From positions 215,336-279,335 of the forward strand of contig SUST01000001.1 in NCBI GenBank assembly GCA_015063285.1: a DNA stretch of 64,000 bases, written 5' to 3'. This DNA is from Thermoplasmata archaeon. Lineage in GTDB: Archaea; Thermoplasmatota; Thermoplasmata; Methanomassiliicoccales; Methanomethylophilaceae. Under the pieces are notes generated by a model that searched no databases, was not told the DNA's origin, and worked only from the letters and a program-made list of their open reading frames with translations. A program made the translations under genes and the position numbers. This document shows, piece by piece, positions 1-9,107 of this stretch (the first letter of the stretch is position 1; the number at the start of each line of letters is the position of its first letter).

Positions 1-85
1 TCACAATCTAGACTTGTTGTATTTCATTAAGTCACCATCCGAACTCATAAAAACCTGGTGCCCATATCCTCTTTCAGAGGATCAC

Positions 86-1102
86 ATGAGCGGTTGGACC
101 TACGAGAAATCGGGCGTTAGCATCGATCAGAAATCGAACGCGATCAAGGCATTGGTCGACAAGCTGGAGTATAAGAGGGACGGCATAGGACAGAACGTCC
201 GCCTTCCGGGACTCTTCGCAAGTCTGATCGACTTCGGCGACAAATACATCACACTCGCCACCGACGGAGTCGGTACCAAGCTCATGATCGCGGAAGCCCT
301 GAACAAATGGGACACCGTTGGAATCGACTGCATCGCGATGAACGTCAACGACACCATCTGCGTGAACGCCGAGCCCACATCCTTCGTAGATTACATCGCT
401 ATCGACAAGCCCAACGAGGAGATCACCAAGGAGATCGGTATCGGACTCCAAAAAGGTGCGGAACTCTCCAACATGGAGATCGTCGGTGGGGAGATAGCCG
501 TCCTCCCCGAGATCGTGAACGGCGTGGACCTCTCAGGAACCTGTCTCGGATACGTCGCCAAGGACAGGATCATAACCGGGGAGACCTGCGAGGAAGGGGA
601 CCTCATTATCGCTCTGAAGTCCTCAGGTATCCACTCGAACGGACTGACCCTCGCCAGGAAGATCGTCGAGGCCAACAACATCAGATGGAACGACAAGGTA
701 TCCGGCCTCTCCAAGTCGATGGGTGAGGAGCTCCTCACTCCCACTGAGATCTACGTGAAGCAGGTCCTCGAGATCACATCGAATTTTAACGTCCACGGAC
801 TGGTGGACATCACCGGAGGAGGCCTCAGGAACATCCTCCGCATGAAGAAGGGACTCCAGTACGTCATCAGCGACCCCGTCAAACCCGCACCCATCTTCCA
901 GAAGCTCCAGGAGCTCGGAGAGGTGGAGGACAAGGAGATCTATCAGACGCTCAACATGAGCATGGGATTCACCATCATCGCCCCCGCCGACGATGCTGAG
1001 CAGATCGCCAAGAAGTACTCCAACGCAGAGATAGTCGGACGCGTCCAGAAAGGGAACGGTGTCCTGCTGGAACCCGGGAACATACTGTACGACCACTACT
1101 GA
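86..1102 (+). CDS. purM: Phosphoribosylformylglycinamidine cyclo-ligase (AIR synthetase)
   Basis: PurM closes the imidazole ring of formylglycinamidine ribonucleotide with ATP to give aminoimidazole ribonucleotide in cytosolic purine synthesis. The 338-residue product has the family's normal length. It begins MSGWTYEKSGVSIDQK and shows DGVGTKL near residue 65, an NDTICVNAEP segment near residue 95 and a GGG-rich turn (DITGGGLRNI) in the C-terminal half. The ATG at 86 is preferred over an in-frame codon at 14 because homology starts there and a GAGGAT box lies just upstream. It runs convergently into the prenyl synthase with no spacer. Confident assignment. Confidence 0.95.
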   Translation: MSGWTYEKSGVSIDQKSNAIKALVDKLEYKRDGIGQNVRLPGLFASLIDFGDKYITLATDGVGTKLMIAEALNKWDTVGIDCIAMNVNDTICVNAEPTSFVDYIAIDKPNEEITKEIGIGLQKGAELSNMEIVGGEIAVLPEIVNGVDLSGTCLGYVAKDRIITGETCEEGDLIIALKSSGIHSNGLTLARKIVEANNIRWNDKVSGLSKSMGEELLTPTEIYVKQVLEITSNFNVHGLVDITGGGLRNILRMKKGLQYVISDPVKPAPIFQKLQELGEVEDKEIYQTLNMSMGFTIIAPADDAEQIAKKYSNAEIVGRVQKGNGVLLEPGNILYDHY

Positions 1103-2062
1103 TCAGCTGAGCCTAGTGAGGTTCAGCTTCGTAAGGTCAATGAGGGACTGCCTGTAGGGGCTGTCCGGAAGAATGCTGAGGCAGTCCACGGCCTCGTCGA
1201 CATAATCCTTGATGATGAGCTTGCAGTCGGAGACTGCCTCAGTCTGGACGATCAGCTCGCGGACATCCTCAAGGGGTGCGCCCTTCTTGATCATTCCGCG
1301 GATCTTGTTACCTAGCTTCACATCCCTCATAGCGAGAATTGTCGGCAGAGTAATGATCCCTTCGCTGAGGTCCCTCATCGCCGTCTTACCGGAGACCTTC
1401 TCGGTTCCTAGAAGGTCGATCAGGTCATCGGCTATCTGGAATGCCATTCCGTAGAGCTGTCCGAAACGGGCCACCTCCTCGATGACCTCATCGGATGCCT
1501 TTGCTGCGATTCCTCCTGTTCTAGCACATTCGGAAAGGAACGCTGCCGTCTTACCGGAGATGACTTGATAGTACTCCTGCTCGATGATATCGAGATCGAA
1601 CTTGTGGTTGTACTGCAGGAACTCGCTGTCGGCAAGGGATGAACCCATATCGATGATGCTCTGAAGGAGCTTGGGGTTGGAATCGAAGAGGGACATGGCC
1701 TTCACCAGCATCATATCGCCGGTGGTGAGCGCCTTCTTCACTCCGAACTGCCTGTAGGTCGCGGGCTTGCCGCGGCGGCTTTCGCTCTCATCGTTGATGT
1801 CATCGTGGATGAGCGTGGCCATATGGGTGAGCTCCGCTGCAGCGGCGTATTTCAGGGTGTTCTCGTCCGCCTTGGTCCCGCATGCATAGCATATGAGGAT
1901 GATCATGGACGGACGAATCATCTTCCCCGGAGAGTCCAATGCATAATCGAGAACATCCTGGACCTCCTTGTTGCTGTCGCGGGTGACCTCATGCATTATC
2001 CTGGAGACCTCTTTCAGATCCTCCGAGATGATGTCCTGCCATCCGCTAGCATCCGCTGCCAT
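1103..2062 (-). CDS. Geranylgeranyl/polyprenyl diphosphate synthase, short-chain trans type
   Basis: The 319-residue enzyme condenses isopentenyl diphosphate with allylic diphosphates to make the prenyl chains of archaeal membrane lipids. It carries both Asp-rich metal sites: the first in HDDINDESESRRG (about residue 90) and the second in QIADDLIDLLG (about residue 210), plus KMIRPS for IPP binding. The first site is DDxxxE/D-like, as in archaeal GGPP/farnesyl synthases; chain length cannot be read from sequence alone. A minus-strand TATA-like box at 2085-2096 lies about 25 nt before the ATG, so the message is probably leaderless. The gene stands alone, back to back with purM. Confidence 0.92.
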   Translation of the reverse strand: MAADASGWQDIISEDLKEVSRIMHEVTRDSNKEVQDVLDYALDSPGKMIRPSMIILICYACGTKADENTLKYAAAAELTHMATLIHDDINDESESRRGKPATYRQFGVKKALTTGDMMLVKAMSLFDSNPKLLQSIIDMGSSLADSEFLQYNHKFDLDIIEQEYYQVISGKTAAFLSECARTGGIAAKASDEVIEEVARFGQLYGMAFQIADDLIDLLGTEKVSGKTAMRDLSEGIITLPTILAMRDVKLGNKIRGMIKKGAPLEDVRELIVQTEAVSDCKLIIKDYVDEAVDCLSILPDSPYRQSLIDLTKLNLTRLS

Positions 2063-2225
2063 ATTTGCCGTCGATACCTTAGTAGTATAAAGAAAATAGC
2101 GAAGTAGAGTTGACCGAATCCCATTTTAAGACCATATGCGACCCCAGCCGCCGCCATAGTGACGAAAACTACGAGTCATACTGTGGCGCATTTAAATTGA
2201 TTAGATTAAATACAACCACGATAAC
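2063..2225. promoter_or_regulatory. Divergent promoter region, prenyl synthase / beta-helix protein
   Basis: The 163-bp gap serves two divergent genes. On the minus strand a TTTATAC box (forward 2085-2092) with a T-rich BRE-like stretch sits about 25 nt from the prenyl synthase ATG. On the plus strand TTTAAATT at 2191-2198 lies about 28 nt before the ATG at 2226. Both fit archaeal TATA placement for short-leader or leaderless transcripts. This is read by eye, not measured. Confidence 0.5.
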
Positions 2226-3809
2226 ATGGATTTCGAACGTTCAAACGAATATCATTCATTCCGTACGAAGTTCCTGGCGGTAGTGATTATCGCCGCCATG
2301 GCGTTCTCAGCGCTCGCATTGCTCCCCGAGGAGCAGTCCGATGCCGTCAGCAAGAACGTGACAGTGAACAACTGGGGTGAATTAAAAGAGGAATTGAAAC
2401 ATCTCGAGAATGACGAGGTCATCATGTTCGGCCAGGACATAGAACTGGATAATGATGACGACATAACGATCGGGGGCGTGAAGAACCTGACCATTGATAT
2501 GTTCAACCACGTCCTCAAAAGATGGATCGGCGGCCGCGGACATGAAGAGACCGGTCAGATCAAGTTCGAAGACGGCGCAGTTGTAAGGATCATAAACGGA
2601 ACCCTGAACGGAGGGTGTTATGATAACGGAGCCGGACTGTATATCAAGGGAGGAAGTTCCGTCACCCTTGAGAATGTGAACTTCAAGAACTCCTATGCTT
2701 CCGATGAAGGAGGCTGCATTTTCATCAAAGAGTCATCCACTCTGGTGATGAAGAACGGAGAGATTTCCAATTGCGTTGCGGAGGACGACGGGGGCTTCAT
2801 CAGAGCTTTGGACTCTTCGAATATAGTCCTTGAGAATGTGAAATTTATTGAGGGTACCGCCAGAGAAAAAGGGGGTGCAATCAACGCCGAAGACGGAACT
2901 ACCATGACCATCACTAACTGTGAATTCCAAGATAACTTCAGCAGCGATGACGGCGGAGCGATATGTCTCGAAAATACTGGTCAGGTTGACATCATAGGAT
3001 GTACGTTCTTCAGGAACAGCAGCTATGGATGCGGAGGGGCCCTCTGCATCGACAACGCGGAAACGGTCAACATCAAAGGATGCACTATCAGATACAACAA
3101 TGTCCATATGGGTGATGATTGGATTGACGGCGGAGGAGTCTTCATCAAAGAGAGTAAGGTGTTCATCGGTCCCAACGGGGATACTGGATGCCTTTTCATC
3201 AAAAACACTGCCAGCGTCAACGGAGGTGCGATCCGTATCTACGGAGGAGATGTCGAGATAAGGGGAGCCGAAATAAGTGAAAACTTCACGGATGAATCGG
3301 GTGGAGCGATATATGTGACCGGCGACGCCAATCTCCTGCTCGAGGATTGTAAAATCAGCAAGAACAAGTCCGAGGATGGGATCGGAGGAATCCTGATCGG
3401 AGACGATGCCAATGTCAAAATGCAGGGCTCCATGTACATAATGGAGAACGAGAAGGGCAGCGATACGAAAGGATTCCTTGGAGTCGCAAATGTCTACATC
3501 GAAGGCAAGAACACGATCGAATGCGGAACCTTCAAGGACGGCACCGAGATCGGAATCGATCTGGAGAAGAAGGACAGGGTGTTCACCAAGGGCTATCAGG
3601 CTTCCAATCCCGACAAGGACCCTGCGGCATTCTTCAAGACAACCGACGGATACTACGTCGCCCAGGACCCTGATTCGAAAGAGGTCAAGTTCTACGGCGG
3701 ATCCAGCGGCGACATGTCAGACAACACCATCTGGATAGTCGTCGGGATCATCGCGGCTATAGTCGTGATCGGTATCGTGGTCTACTTCGTCAAATTCAGG
3801 AAACCCTGA
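2226..3809 (+). CDS. Exported beta-helix (Pmp-like repeat) surface protein with C-terminal membrane anchor
   Basis: The 527-residue protein has an N-terminal hydrophobic signal (about residues 14-33) followed by an acidic EEQSDA segment. The body, about residues 45-480, is a right-handed parallel beta-helix. Glycine-rich rungs such as GGAIN, GGAICLEN, GGALCID and GGAIRIYG recur every 20-30 residues, as in chlamydial Pmp and methanogen adhesin-like proteins. A single C-terminal helix (about residues 500-520, IWIVVGIIAAIVVIGIVV) followed by KFRKP anchors it with the bulk outside. No catalytic motif is seen; adhesion is the usual guess for this fold. A strong hairpin follows the stop. Confidence 0.8.
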   Translation: MDFERSNEYHSFRTKFLAVVIIAAMAFSALALLPEEQSDAVSKNVTVNNWGELKEELKHLENDEVIMFGQDIELDNDDDITIGGVKNLTIDMFNHVLKRWIGGRGHEETGQIKFEDGAVVRIINGTLNGGCYDNGAGLYIKGGSSVTLENVNFKNSYASDEGGCIFIKESSTLVMKNGEISNCVAEDDGGFIRALDSSNIVLENVKFIEGTAREKGGAINAEDGTTMTITNCEFQDNFSSDDGGAICLENTGQVDIIGCTFFRNSSYGCGGALCIDNAETVNIKGCTIRYNNVHMGDDWIDGGGVFIKESKVFIGPNGDTGCLFIKNTASVNGGAIRIYGGDVEIRGAEISENFTDESGGAIYVTGDANLLLEDCKISKNKSEDGIGGILIGDDANVKMQGSMYIMENEKGSDTKGFLGVANVYIEGKNTIECGTFKDGTEIGIDLEKKDRVFTKGYQASNPDKDPAAFFKTTDGYYVAQDPDSKEVKFYGGSSGDMSDNTIWIVVGIIAAIVVIGIVVYFVKFRKP

Positions 3810-3823
3810 ACAAACCATTAACC

Positions 3824-3843
3824 GGGGAGGGAAACCCCTCCCC
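3824..3843 (+). terminator. Hairpin terminator after beta-helix gene
   Basis: A perfect 8-bp stem GGGGAGGG/CCCTCCCC with an AAAC loop begins 14 nt after the stop codon. The T-rich stretch (GGTTTTT) comes only about 15 nt later, so it may act as a transcript 3' end or stabiliser rather than a bacterial-style terminator. Confidence 0.55.
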
Positions 3844-3912
3844 AGACGATTCTCTTCCGGTTTTTCCCATCATCCTATTTATTGATTCAGAACGATTCCC
3901 ATCAAGATTCAG

Positions 3913-5547
3913 ATGTCACTCAATCCCAAGATAATAGCGGTAATAGCCGTCGCGGCCATCGCATGCATTGCAGCCGGTGCCTTCATAGTCATGAACCAAG
4001 AAAGCTCGCCCGACATTCAGGGCAACTGGGTAAAGTACGATCTGTCCGGTGAGAAAGATGCTGGTATGGAATCCTACACAGAAACGGGCCAGGTAACGAT
4101 GCTATACACATTCCACAGCAAATCGGACAAGAGCTATCAGATCATGAATGCAGGGATGACCACCCGCACATACACTGAGATGGGTAAGACGGCCCAAATC
4201 CCAATAATAGGATTCTCCTGGATGCAAGAGAAGGGCTCCATGAAGAAGGGCGGGACCGAGACCATATCCACCGCCGCTGGCGAAAAAGAATGCACCATCT
4301 ACAAGGATCTCGTCAAACTGGGAGATACCTGGACATACTGGATAGCTGACGATTGGATACCCTACAAGATAGTCCGCGAGGTCGGTTCGGCCGAGCAGTC
4401 GGGATCGTTCATATCGTCCACGACCTACACCTACATAAGCAACGGCCACGAGGACATCGAGACCGACTGCAAACTTGTTGTAGCAGAGGGAGAGGGCGTG
4501 AAGGTCAGCGGCAACGAGGGGACCTACGCCATCGGAAGCAAGGTGAAGCTCACGGCCGAATATGACAAGGACAAGGGATTCGGCGGATGGTACGACCGCA
4601 ACAACAAACTGCTTGGAAAGGATCCGACCCTGGAGATCACAATTACCCGCGACACCGAGATCCTGGCCCTCAACGGGCTCGGATGGGATAGGGAGCTGGA
4701 GCCGGGAGTGATGATTGACCTCAAGGACACGTTTGGTGTCCAAGCAGACAGGTTCCTCATAGAGAACAACGATATGGGCACGACCGAGATGTCCGACGGC
4801 ACATATGATTTCGAAGGGGGTTCCTACACGATCTACGCTTATGAATCGGACGTTCCCAAGAAGGTTTACAACGTCTATGTGGACGGAACCGTCACACGTC
4901 TATTCGAGTGGACGTACGGCGGCTCCTACTATCAGATAACCATGAAGATCGATTACTCCGATATCACCTACGCCAAGGACCTCTACACACCTCAGCAGAG
5001 GAGCTCCGACAGACCGGACCACGTCCGTGACAGGACCTTCGTCACCTACAGCTACACCGACAAAATCATGGCCCCGTACATGGATGGATTGGTCTCCAAG
5101 CTTATCGAACTGTACAAGATGAGCTACAGCGAGGTCGACGAGTACGGATACCTCGATTACGTACTGAGGTTCACGCAGGAGATCGAATACCAGGCCGATG
5201 AGGAATACACCGGCTACATTGAATACTGGAAGTTCCCATTGGAAACGCTCTTCGATAAGGGAGGGGACTGCGAGGACACCTCGATACTGTTCGCCGCCAT
5301 CGCGCATCAGAGCAGGGAGATCCTCGGTTTCGATACCAGAGTCGCCCTCGTGCTGATGCCTCAGCACGCATGCGCAGGCGTGATCATAAAGGAATCCACC
5401 GACTACAAGAAGAACCCCGACGGATTCATCTTCGGAGAGACCACCGCCACAGGTTACGACCTCGGGGACATCCCCGGCAAGGTGGAGGATTACTTCCTCG
5501 ATGCGAAGTACTACCCCAACGTTTCCACCACGATAGAGATCGTCTGA
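3913..5547 (+). CDS. Membrane-anchored transglutaminase-like protein
   Basis: The 544-residue protein starts with a signal/anchor helix (residues 5-27). A segment at about residues 200-250 (EGEGVKVSGNEGTYAIG, then FGGWYD) resembles the bacterial repeat that flanks surface domains. The C-terminal third looks like a transglutaminase/papain-like domain: the nucleophile candidate is C453 in KGGDCEDTS, followed by H485 in MPQHACAG and an acidic residue, E509, in FGETTATG. The order Cys-His-Glu/Asp is that of the superfamily. It may crosslink or cleave peptides at the surface; substrate unknown. A TATA-like stretch lies near 3875, and a hairpin terminator follows. Confidence 0.75.
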   Translation: MSLNPKIIAVIAVAAIACIAAGAFIVMNQESSPDIQGNWVKYDLSGEKDAGMESYTETGQVTMLYTFHSKSDKSYQIMNAGMTTRTYTEMGKTAQIPIIGFSWMQEKGSMKKGGTETISTAAGEKECTIYKDLVKLGDTWTYWIADDWIPYKIVREVGSAEQSGSFISSTTYTYISNGHEDIETDCKLVVAEGEGVKVSGNEGTYAIGSKVKLTAEYDKDKGFGGWYDRNNKLLGKDPTLEITITRDTEILALNGLGWDRELEPGVMIDLKDTFGVQADRFLIENNDMGTTEMSDGTYDFEGGSYTIYAYESDVPKKVYNVYVDGTVTRLFEWTYGGSYYQITMKIDYSDITYAKDLYTPQQRSSDRPDHVRDRTFVTYSYTDKIMAPYMDGLVSKLIELYKMSYSEVDEYGYLDYVLRFTQEIEYQADEEYTGYIEYWKFPLETLFDKGGDCEDTSILFAAIAHQSREILGFDTRVALVLMPQHACAGVIIKESTDYKKNPDGFIFGETTATGYDLGDIPGKVEDYFLDAKYYPNVSTTIEIV

Positions 5548-5559
5548 TACACATTCAAA

Positions 5560-5583
5560 GCCCGCAGTTCAATGACTGCGGGC
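5560..5583 (+). terminator. Hairpin terminator after transglutaminase-like gene
   Basis: A perfect 9-bp stem GCCCGCAGT/ACTGCGGGC with a six-base loop begins 13 nt after the stop and is followed at once by CTTTTGACTT. It separates the surface gene from the direct-repeat array. Confidence 0.75.
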
Positions 5584-5617
5584 CTTTTGACTTCTAGTTT
5601 AGAGGTTCTAATTCTAC

Positions 5618-5698
5618 AAACTACCGAACAATTTCGTCACAAACTACCGAACGGATTATCTACAAACTACCGAACAGAATCTTAATAAACTACCGAAC
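5618..5698 (+). repeat. Four direct repeats AAACTACCGAAC with exact 23-bp period (iteron-like operator)
   Basis: Four identical 12-mers AAACTACCGAAC start at 5618, 5641, 5664 and 5687, so the period is exactly 23 bp with 11-bp unlike spacers. The third and fourth flank a TATA-like CTTAATAAAC (5681-5690), so the array lies across the promoter of the DUF4143 ATPase. Two turns of B-DNA (about 21 bp) plus two would place sites on roughly the same helix face. Role inferred: cooperative binding by a regulator, possibly the ATPase itself. Units are too short for CRISPR. Confidence 0.85.
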
Positions 5699-5717
5699 GG
5701 ATTGTGTTCATGATAGA

Positions 5718-6986
5718 TTGAGCTTCAAATACATGCCTAGAATCGTCGACGAGACTCTACAATTCAAACTTAAGAGCAAGGGTGCTGTCTGGGTCAAGGG
5801 TCCTAAATGGTGCGGAAAATCCACAACATCAAAACAATTTGCCAAAACAATAATCCGCATGCAGGACGAGGAGACCAGGCAGCAGAACATAGCTCTTGCA
5901 AAACTGAGCCCCTCTGATTTCCTGAAAGGTGATACGCCCCTTCTCATCGACGAATGGCAGGTCATACCGTTCATATGGAATCAGATCAGAACTGAGGTCG
6001 ATATACGCGATGCATTCGGTCAATTCATTCTAACAGGATCAAAGAAGCCCAAAGACATCGATGACTCTGAAAAACACACAGGAACTGGGCGCATAACATC
6101 CTTGACCATGAGACCGATGACGCTTTACGAGTCTGGAGAGAGTGATGGATCGGTATCATTAGAGGACCTTTTCAACGGAGGAGGCGCTTTCTCTCGTTGC
6201 GATAAGAAACTATCCGATTACGCGTTTTACACAGCAAGAGGAGGATGGCCGAAAGCCATCGGTCAAGAACGTAATGTGGCCTTGGAACAAGCGGTGGACT
6301 ATCTGGACGGTATAGTGAATACAGATATGTCCAATGATGATGTAAGGAGGGATCCTGAAAGGGTCAGACTTCTTCTAAGATCCTATGCCAGAAACTGTTC
6401 GACTCAAGCCAACAACTCAACGATCAAATCCGATATGATAGAGAACGATACGATGTCACTGGATGAGGATACCATCGCATCGTATGTCAAAGCGCTAAAG
6501 GGGTTGTACGTCATCGAGGAATCAGAGGCGTGGAATCCGAACATCAGATCTAAGACGGCCATTCGGACCTCCAATACGCGCTATTTTATCGATCCCTCCA
6601 TAGCCTGTGCCGCATTAGACATAGGTCCCGAAGGCCTGATAGGCGATCTTAACCTATTCGGATTCCTGTTCGAAAACCTTTGTGTTCGCGACCTAAGAGT
6701 CTACGCGGAGAGACTCAAAGGCAAGGTGAAGCACTACAGAGATTCATCAGGACTAGAAGTGGATGCAGTTATCACCCTGAGGAATGGCGATTGGGCTGCT
6801 ATAGAAATCAAATTAGGTTCTGAAGAATACATCGAAGAGGGTGCTTCTAACCTGCTGAGATTGGTCGACTGCATGGATCCCAGGTCCAAGAAACCAAAGT
6901 TCATGATGGTACTGACCGGATCAGGAACAGCATACAGAAGGGAAGATGGGGTTTGGGTAGTTCCCCTCGGCTGTCTGGGCCCGTGA
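5718..6986 (+). CDS. DUF4143-type AAA (AAA_14) ATPase with C-terminal nuclease-like domain
   Basis: The 422-residue protein has the P-loop GPKWCGKST (residues 28-36) and Walker B LLIDEWQ (about 76), typical of the archaeal/bacterial AAA_14 family. The DUF4143 part contains GGWPKAIG. Near the C terminus GLEVDAVI followed by AIEIKLG looks like the D...ExK core of the restriction-endonuclease fold. Biochemical roles in this very common family are poorly known. The start could be TTG at 5718 or ATG at 5733 (MPRIVDE); no Shine-Dalgarno box decides it. The gene is solitary, directly behind four 23-bp iterons, which suggests autoregulation or a defence/selfish locus. Confidence 0.85.
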   Translation: MSFKYMPRIVDETLQFKLKSKGAVWVKGPKWCGKSTTSKQFAKTIIRMQDEETRQQNIALAKLSPSDFLKGDTPLLIDEWQVIPFIWNQIRTEVDIRDAFGQFILTGSKKPKDIDDSEKHTGTGRITSLTMRPMTLYESGESDGSVSLEDLFNGGGAFSRCDKKLSDYAFYTARGGWPKAIGQERNVALEQAVDYLDGIVNTDMSNDDVRRDPERVRLLLRSYARNCSTQANNSTIKSDMIENDTMSLDEDTIASYVKALKGLYVIEESEAWNPNIRSKTAIRTSNTRYFIDPSIACAALDIGPEGLIGDLNLFGFLFENLCVRDLRVYAERLKGKVKHYRDSSGLEVDAVITLRNGDWAAIEIKLGSEEYIEEGASNLLRLVDCMDPRSKKPKFMMVLTGSGTAYRREDGVWVVPLGCLGP

Positions 6987-7016
6987 GATGCAATATCCGA
7001 GCGAGAAAACAGATCC

Positions 7017-7694
7017 TCACTGCTTGACGGCCTTCGCATTCATCACGGACATGAGGATCGACGTGCAGGAAGTCTTCCCGGACCTGACCGAATAATCCAG
7101 AAGACTGATCATATCCTTGTCCGGGATCAGATTGGAATCCACGGCAGAATGCAGAACGACGATATCGTTCTCCATGATCGCATGCTCCGCCATGGGGATG
7201 ATACGGGACCTCATGTACTGGATGTACATCTCACGGTTGTCATCTGTCAGCAAGATGGGGTTCGACAGCCTGGACATGGCGATCTCCTCTGACATCCTCT
7301 GACGAGTGGTGAGGATCTCGTTGTCGAAATCCGGGAAACAGATCGAATAGCCCGCCAGGAAGTTGAATGAGAACCCGTCACCGCATGTGACCTGACAGTC
7401 CGTGCTGATGCTCCATCCGAAACTGTTGAATGCCTCGAAACTGCCGAGATAGTTTATCATCCTGAGTCCCGAAAGCGATACGAGGGCCTCCGAAGATGCC
7501 CTGGTGATGCTGGCCGGGATGACCAATGTACGTCCGCTGGACCCGTGGCAGTCCCTAAGGAACTGCGGTCCGAGAGAAACCACTTCCACACCGTTCACCA
7601 CTGCGGGCACTACTATATTCAAATCGCTGGTGATCAGCCGCGTGATCTCCAGTCCTCCGTCCGTCAGGACGGTCTCCACTCTGGCAGCGCTCAT
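7017..7694 (-). CDS. BspA-like leucine-rich-repeat protein, last gene of VWA-MoxR set
   Basis: The 225-residue protein starts at an ATG in an ATGA overlap with the MoxR stop and has a GGAGGG box before it, so translation is coupled. Residues about 15-110 look like LRR_5/BspA-type units: VVPAVVNGVEVVSLG, LVIPASITRAS and GLRMINYLGSF match the usual 'vtIPssVt.Ig..AF' pattern. The C-terminal half is helical and may be ankyrin-like (NDIVVLHSAVDSNLIPD). No signal peptide, so cytosolic. Position suggests it is a partner or substrate adaptor of the MoxR/VWA pair. Function not known. Confidence 0.7.
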   Translation of the reverse strand: MSAARVETVLTDGGLEITRLITSDLNIVVPAVVNGVEVVSLGPQFLRDCHGSSGRTLVIPASITRASSEALVSLSGLRMINYLGSFEAFNSFGWSISTDCQVTCGDGFSFNFLAGYSICFPDFDNEILTTRQRMSEEIAMSRLSNPILLTDDNREMYIQYMRSRIIPMAEHAIMENDIVVLHSAVDSNLIPDKDMISLLDYSVRSGKTSCTSILMSVMNAKAVKQ

Positions 7695-9055
7695 TGCAAT
7701 CCCTCCATCATGGATTTGATCTTCCTGTTCCTGCCTTCGCTGAGCAGTTCGTCGTTGTACGCATAGAGCGTTCCTCCCGGCTTGGAGAACATTACCACAT
7801 TGTAGCATGAGATGAGTCCGGTGAGCAGCGAGACGGTCTCCGGACCGGTACCGAACGTGGATTTTGCGAATTCCATCGCATTCCTGACATGAGTGTCGAA
7901 CTTATCCTTGGCCTCGCCCAGTTGGGTCGTGAGCTCCTCCAGGGTCTTCAGATCGTTCATGCATCTGAGGGTGAACTGCAGCCCGGCCCTCTCCTCCGCC
8001 GTCAGGTTGGTCTTGAGTTTCTTCCTGACCTCGTTGATGGTCATTCCTTTCTCCCTGTCAAGATGGTCGATGGCATACTCCAGAGACATCGCGTTCCCTG
8101 CCTCTGCATTCAGCCTTCCGATGAGGATAGAGATGACGGCCAGCCTCCCTTCCGCGCTCATGGTGTTGGGACCGGCCTCGAAGGAACCGGCCAGGATCGC
8201 ATCCGAATTGTAATCCTCGCGGTACTTCCTGTAGAACTCCCTGTACTTGTTGAACTCCGCCGCTATCTCCGGGTCCCTGATGTACTGCGTTATGACATCA
8301 ATACATGCCCAGACGCCCTTGCCCTCGAATTCGTTGAGCACCACGGACAGGTCCTCCCATGCACGTGGGGTGACGAACTGTATGCCGTCAACGGTACGCT
8401 CTATCTTCAGCAGGTTCTGCGGTTTGACCTTCAGATAGTAGATGATGGAATCGTTGACCCCGTTGCTCATCGCGTATCTCAGCCAGACGTCCGTATCGGG
8501 TTCCACCTCGATGATCCTTATCCTGTCCAGGGTCGCAACGTCGAACTCCCTGGCGGAATCGTTGAACTCGGGAGGGTTCCCTGCCGCCACCAGCACCCAT
8601 CCGTCCGGGATCAGGTGCGGGCCGAACTTCTTGTTCTGCAGGAGGTCCAGCATCGCAGGGGCTAGCGTCTCCGAGACACAGTTGATCTCGTCGATGAACA
8701 GTATGCCTTCCTTCTTCCCCTCGTTGTATATGACGTCGTACACGGATGTGATGATCTCGCTCATGGTGTACCTAGTCACGGTGCACTCATAGCCTCCGTA
8801 GGTCTCCTTCTCGATCATCGGCAGACCAATCGCGGACTGACGGGTATGGTGGGTGATGGTGTACGACACGTATCCGAGACCGAGCTCGGCAGCTATCTGC
8901 GACATTATTGCCGTCTTTCCCAATCCCGGCGCTCCCAGTACCATTATGGGCCTCTGTCTAGCACGGGGGATCAGGTAGTTCCCAGCGTCGTCCTTCGACA
9001 TGTACGCCTCAATGGCGTCCTTGATATGGTCCTTGGCATCCTGAATGTTCATCAT
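7691..9055 (-). CDS. MoxR-family AAA+ ATPase
   Basis: The 454-residue AAA+ protein has Walker A GAPGLGKT (residues 41-48), Walker B GILFIDEIN and sensor-1 region VLVAAGNPPEFN. MoxR ATPases act with VWA-domain proteins as chaperone-like machines for metal insertion or complex assembly, and here the VWA partner lies 52 nt upstream on the same strand. The start is taken as ATG at 9055 (MMNIQDAK); a TTG at 9070 is also in frame. A T-rich TATA-like stretch near 9080-9085 is at leaderless distance, so MoxR-LRR may have its own promoter. Confidence 0.9.
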   Translation of the reverse strand: MMNIQDAKDHIKDAIEAYMSKDDAGNYLIPRARQRPIMVLGAPGLGKTAIMSQIAAELGLGYVSYTITHHTRQSAIGLPMIEKETYGGYECTVTRYTMSEIITSVYDVIYNEGKKEGILFIDEINCVSETLAPAMLDLLQNKKFGPHLIPDGWVLVAAGNPPEFNDSAREFDVATLDRIRIIEVEPDTDVWLRYAMSNGVNDSIIYYLKVKPQNLLKIERTVDGIQFVTPRAWEDLSVVLNEFEGKGVWACIDVITQYIRDPEIAAEFNKYREFYRKYREDYNSDAILAGSFEAGPNTMSAEGRLAVISILIGRLNAEAGNAMSLEYAIDHLDREKGMTINEVRKKLKTNLTAEERAGLQFTLRCMNDLKTLEELTTQLGEAKDKFDTHVRNAMEFAKSTFGTGPETVSLLTGLISCYNVVMFSKPGGTLYAYNDELLSEGRNRKIKSMMEGLQ

Positions 9056-9107
9056 AGGCAAGCCAAGCAATCACATTAGTACAATAAAAAGAACGAGAGA
9101 AAGAATG

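Noticed and set aside
5618..5698. Possible CRISPR array
   Set aside because: Repeats are 12 bp with 11-bp spacers, only four units and no cas genes; the layout fits an operator.
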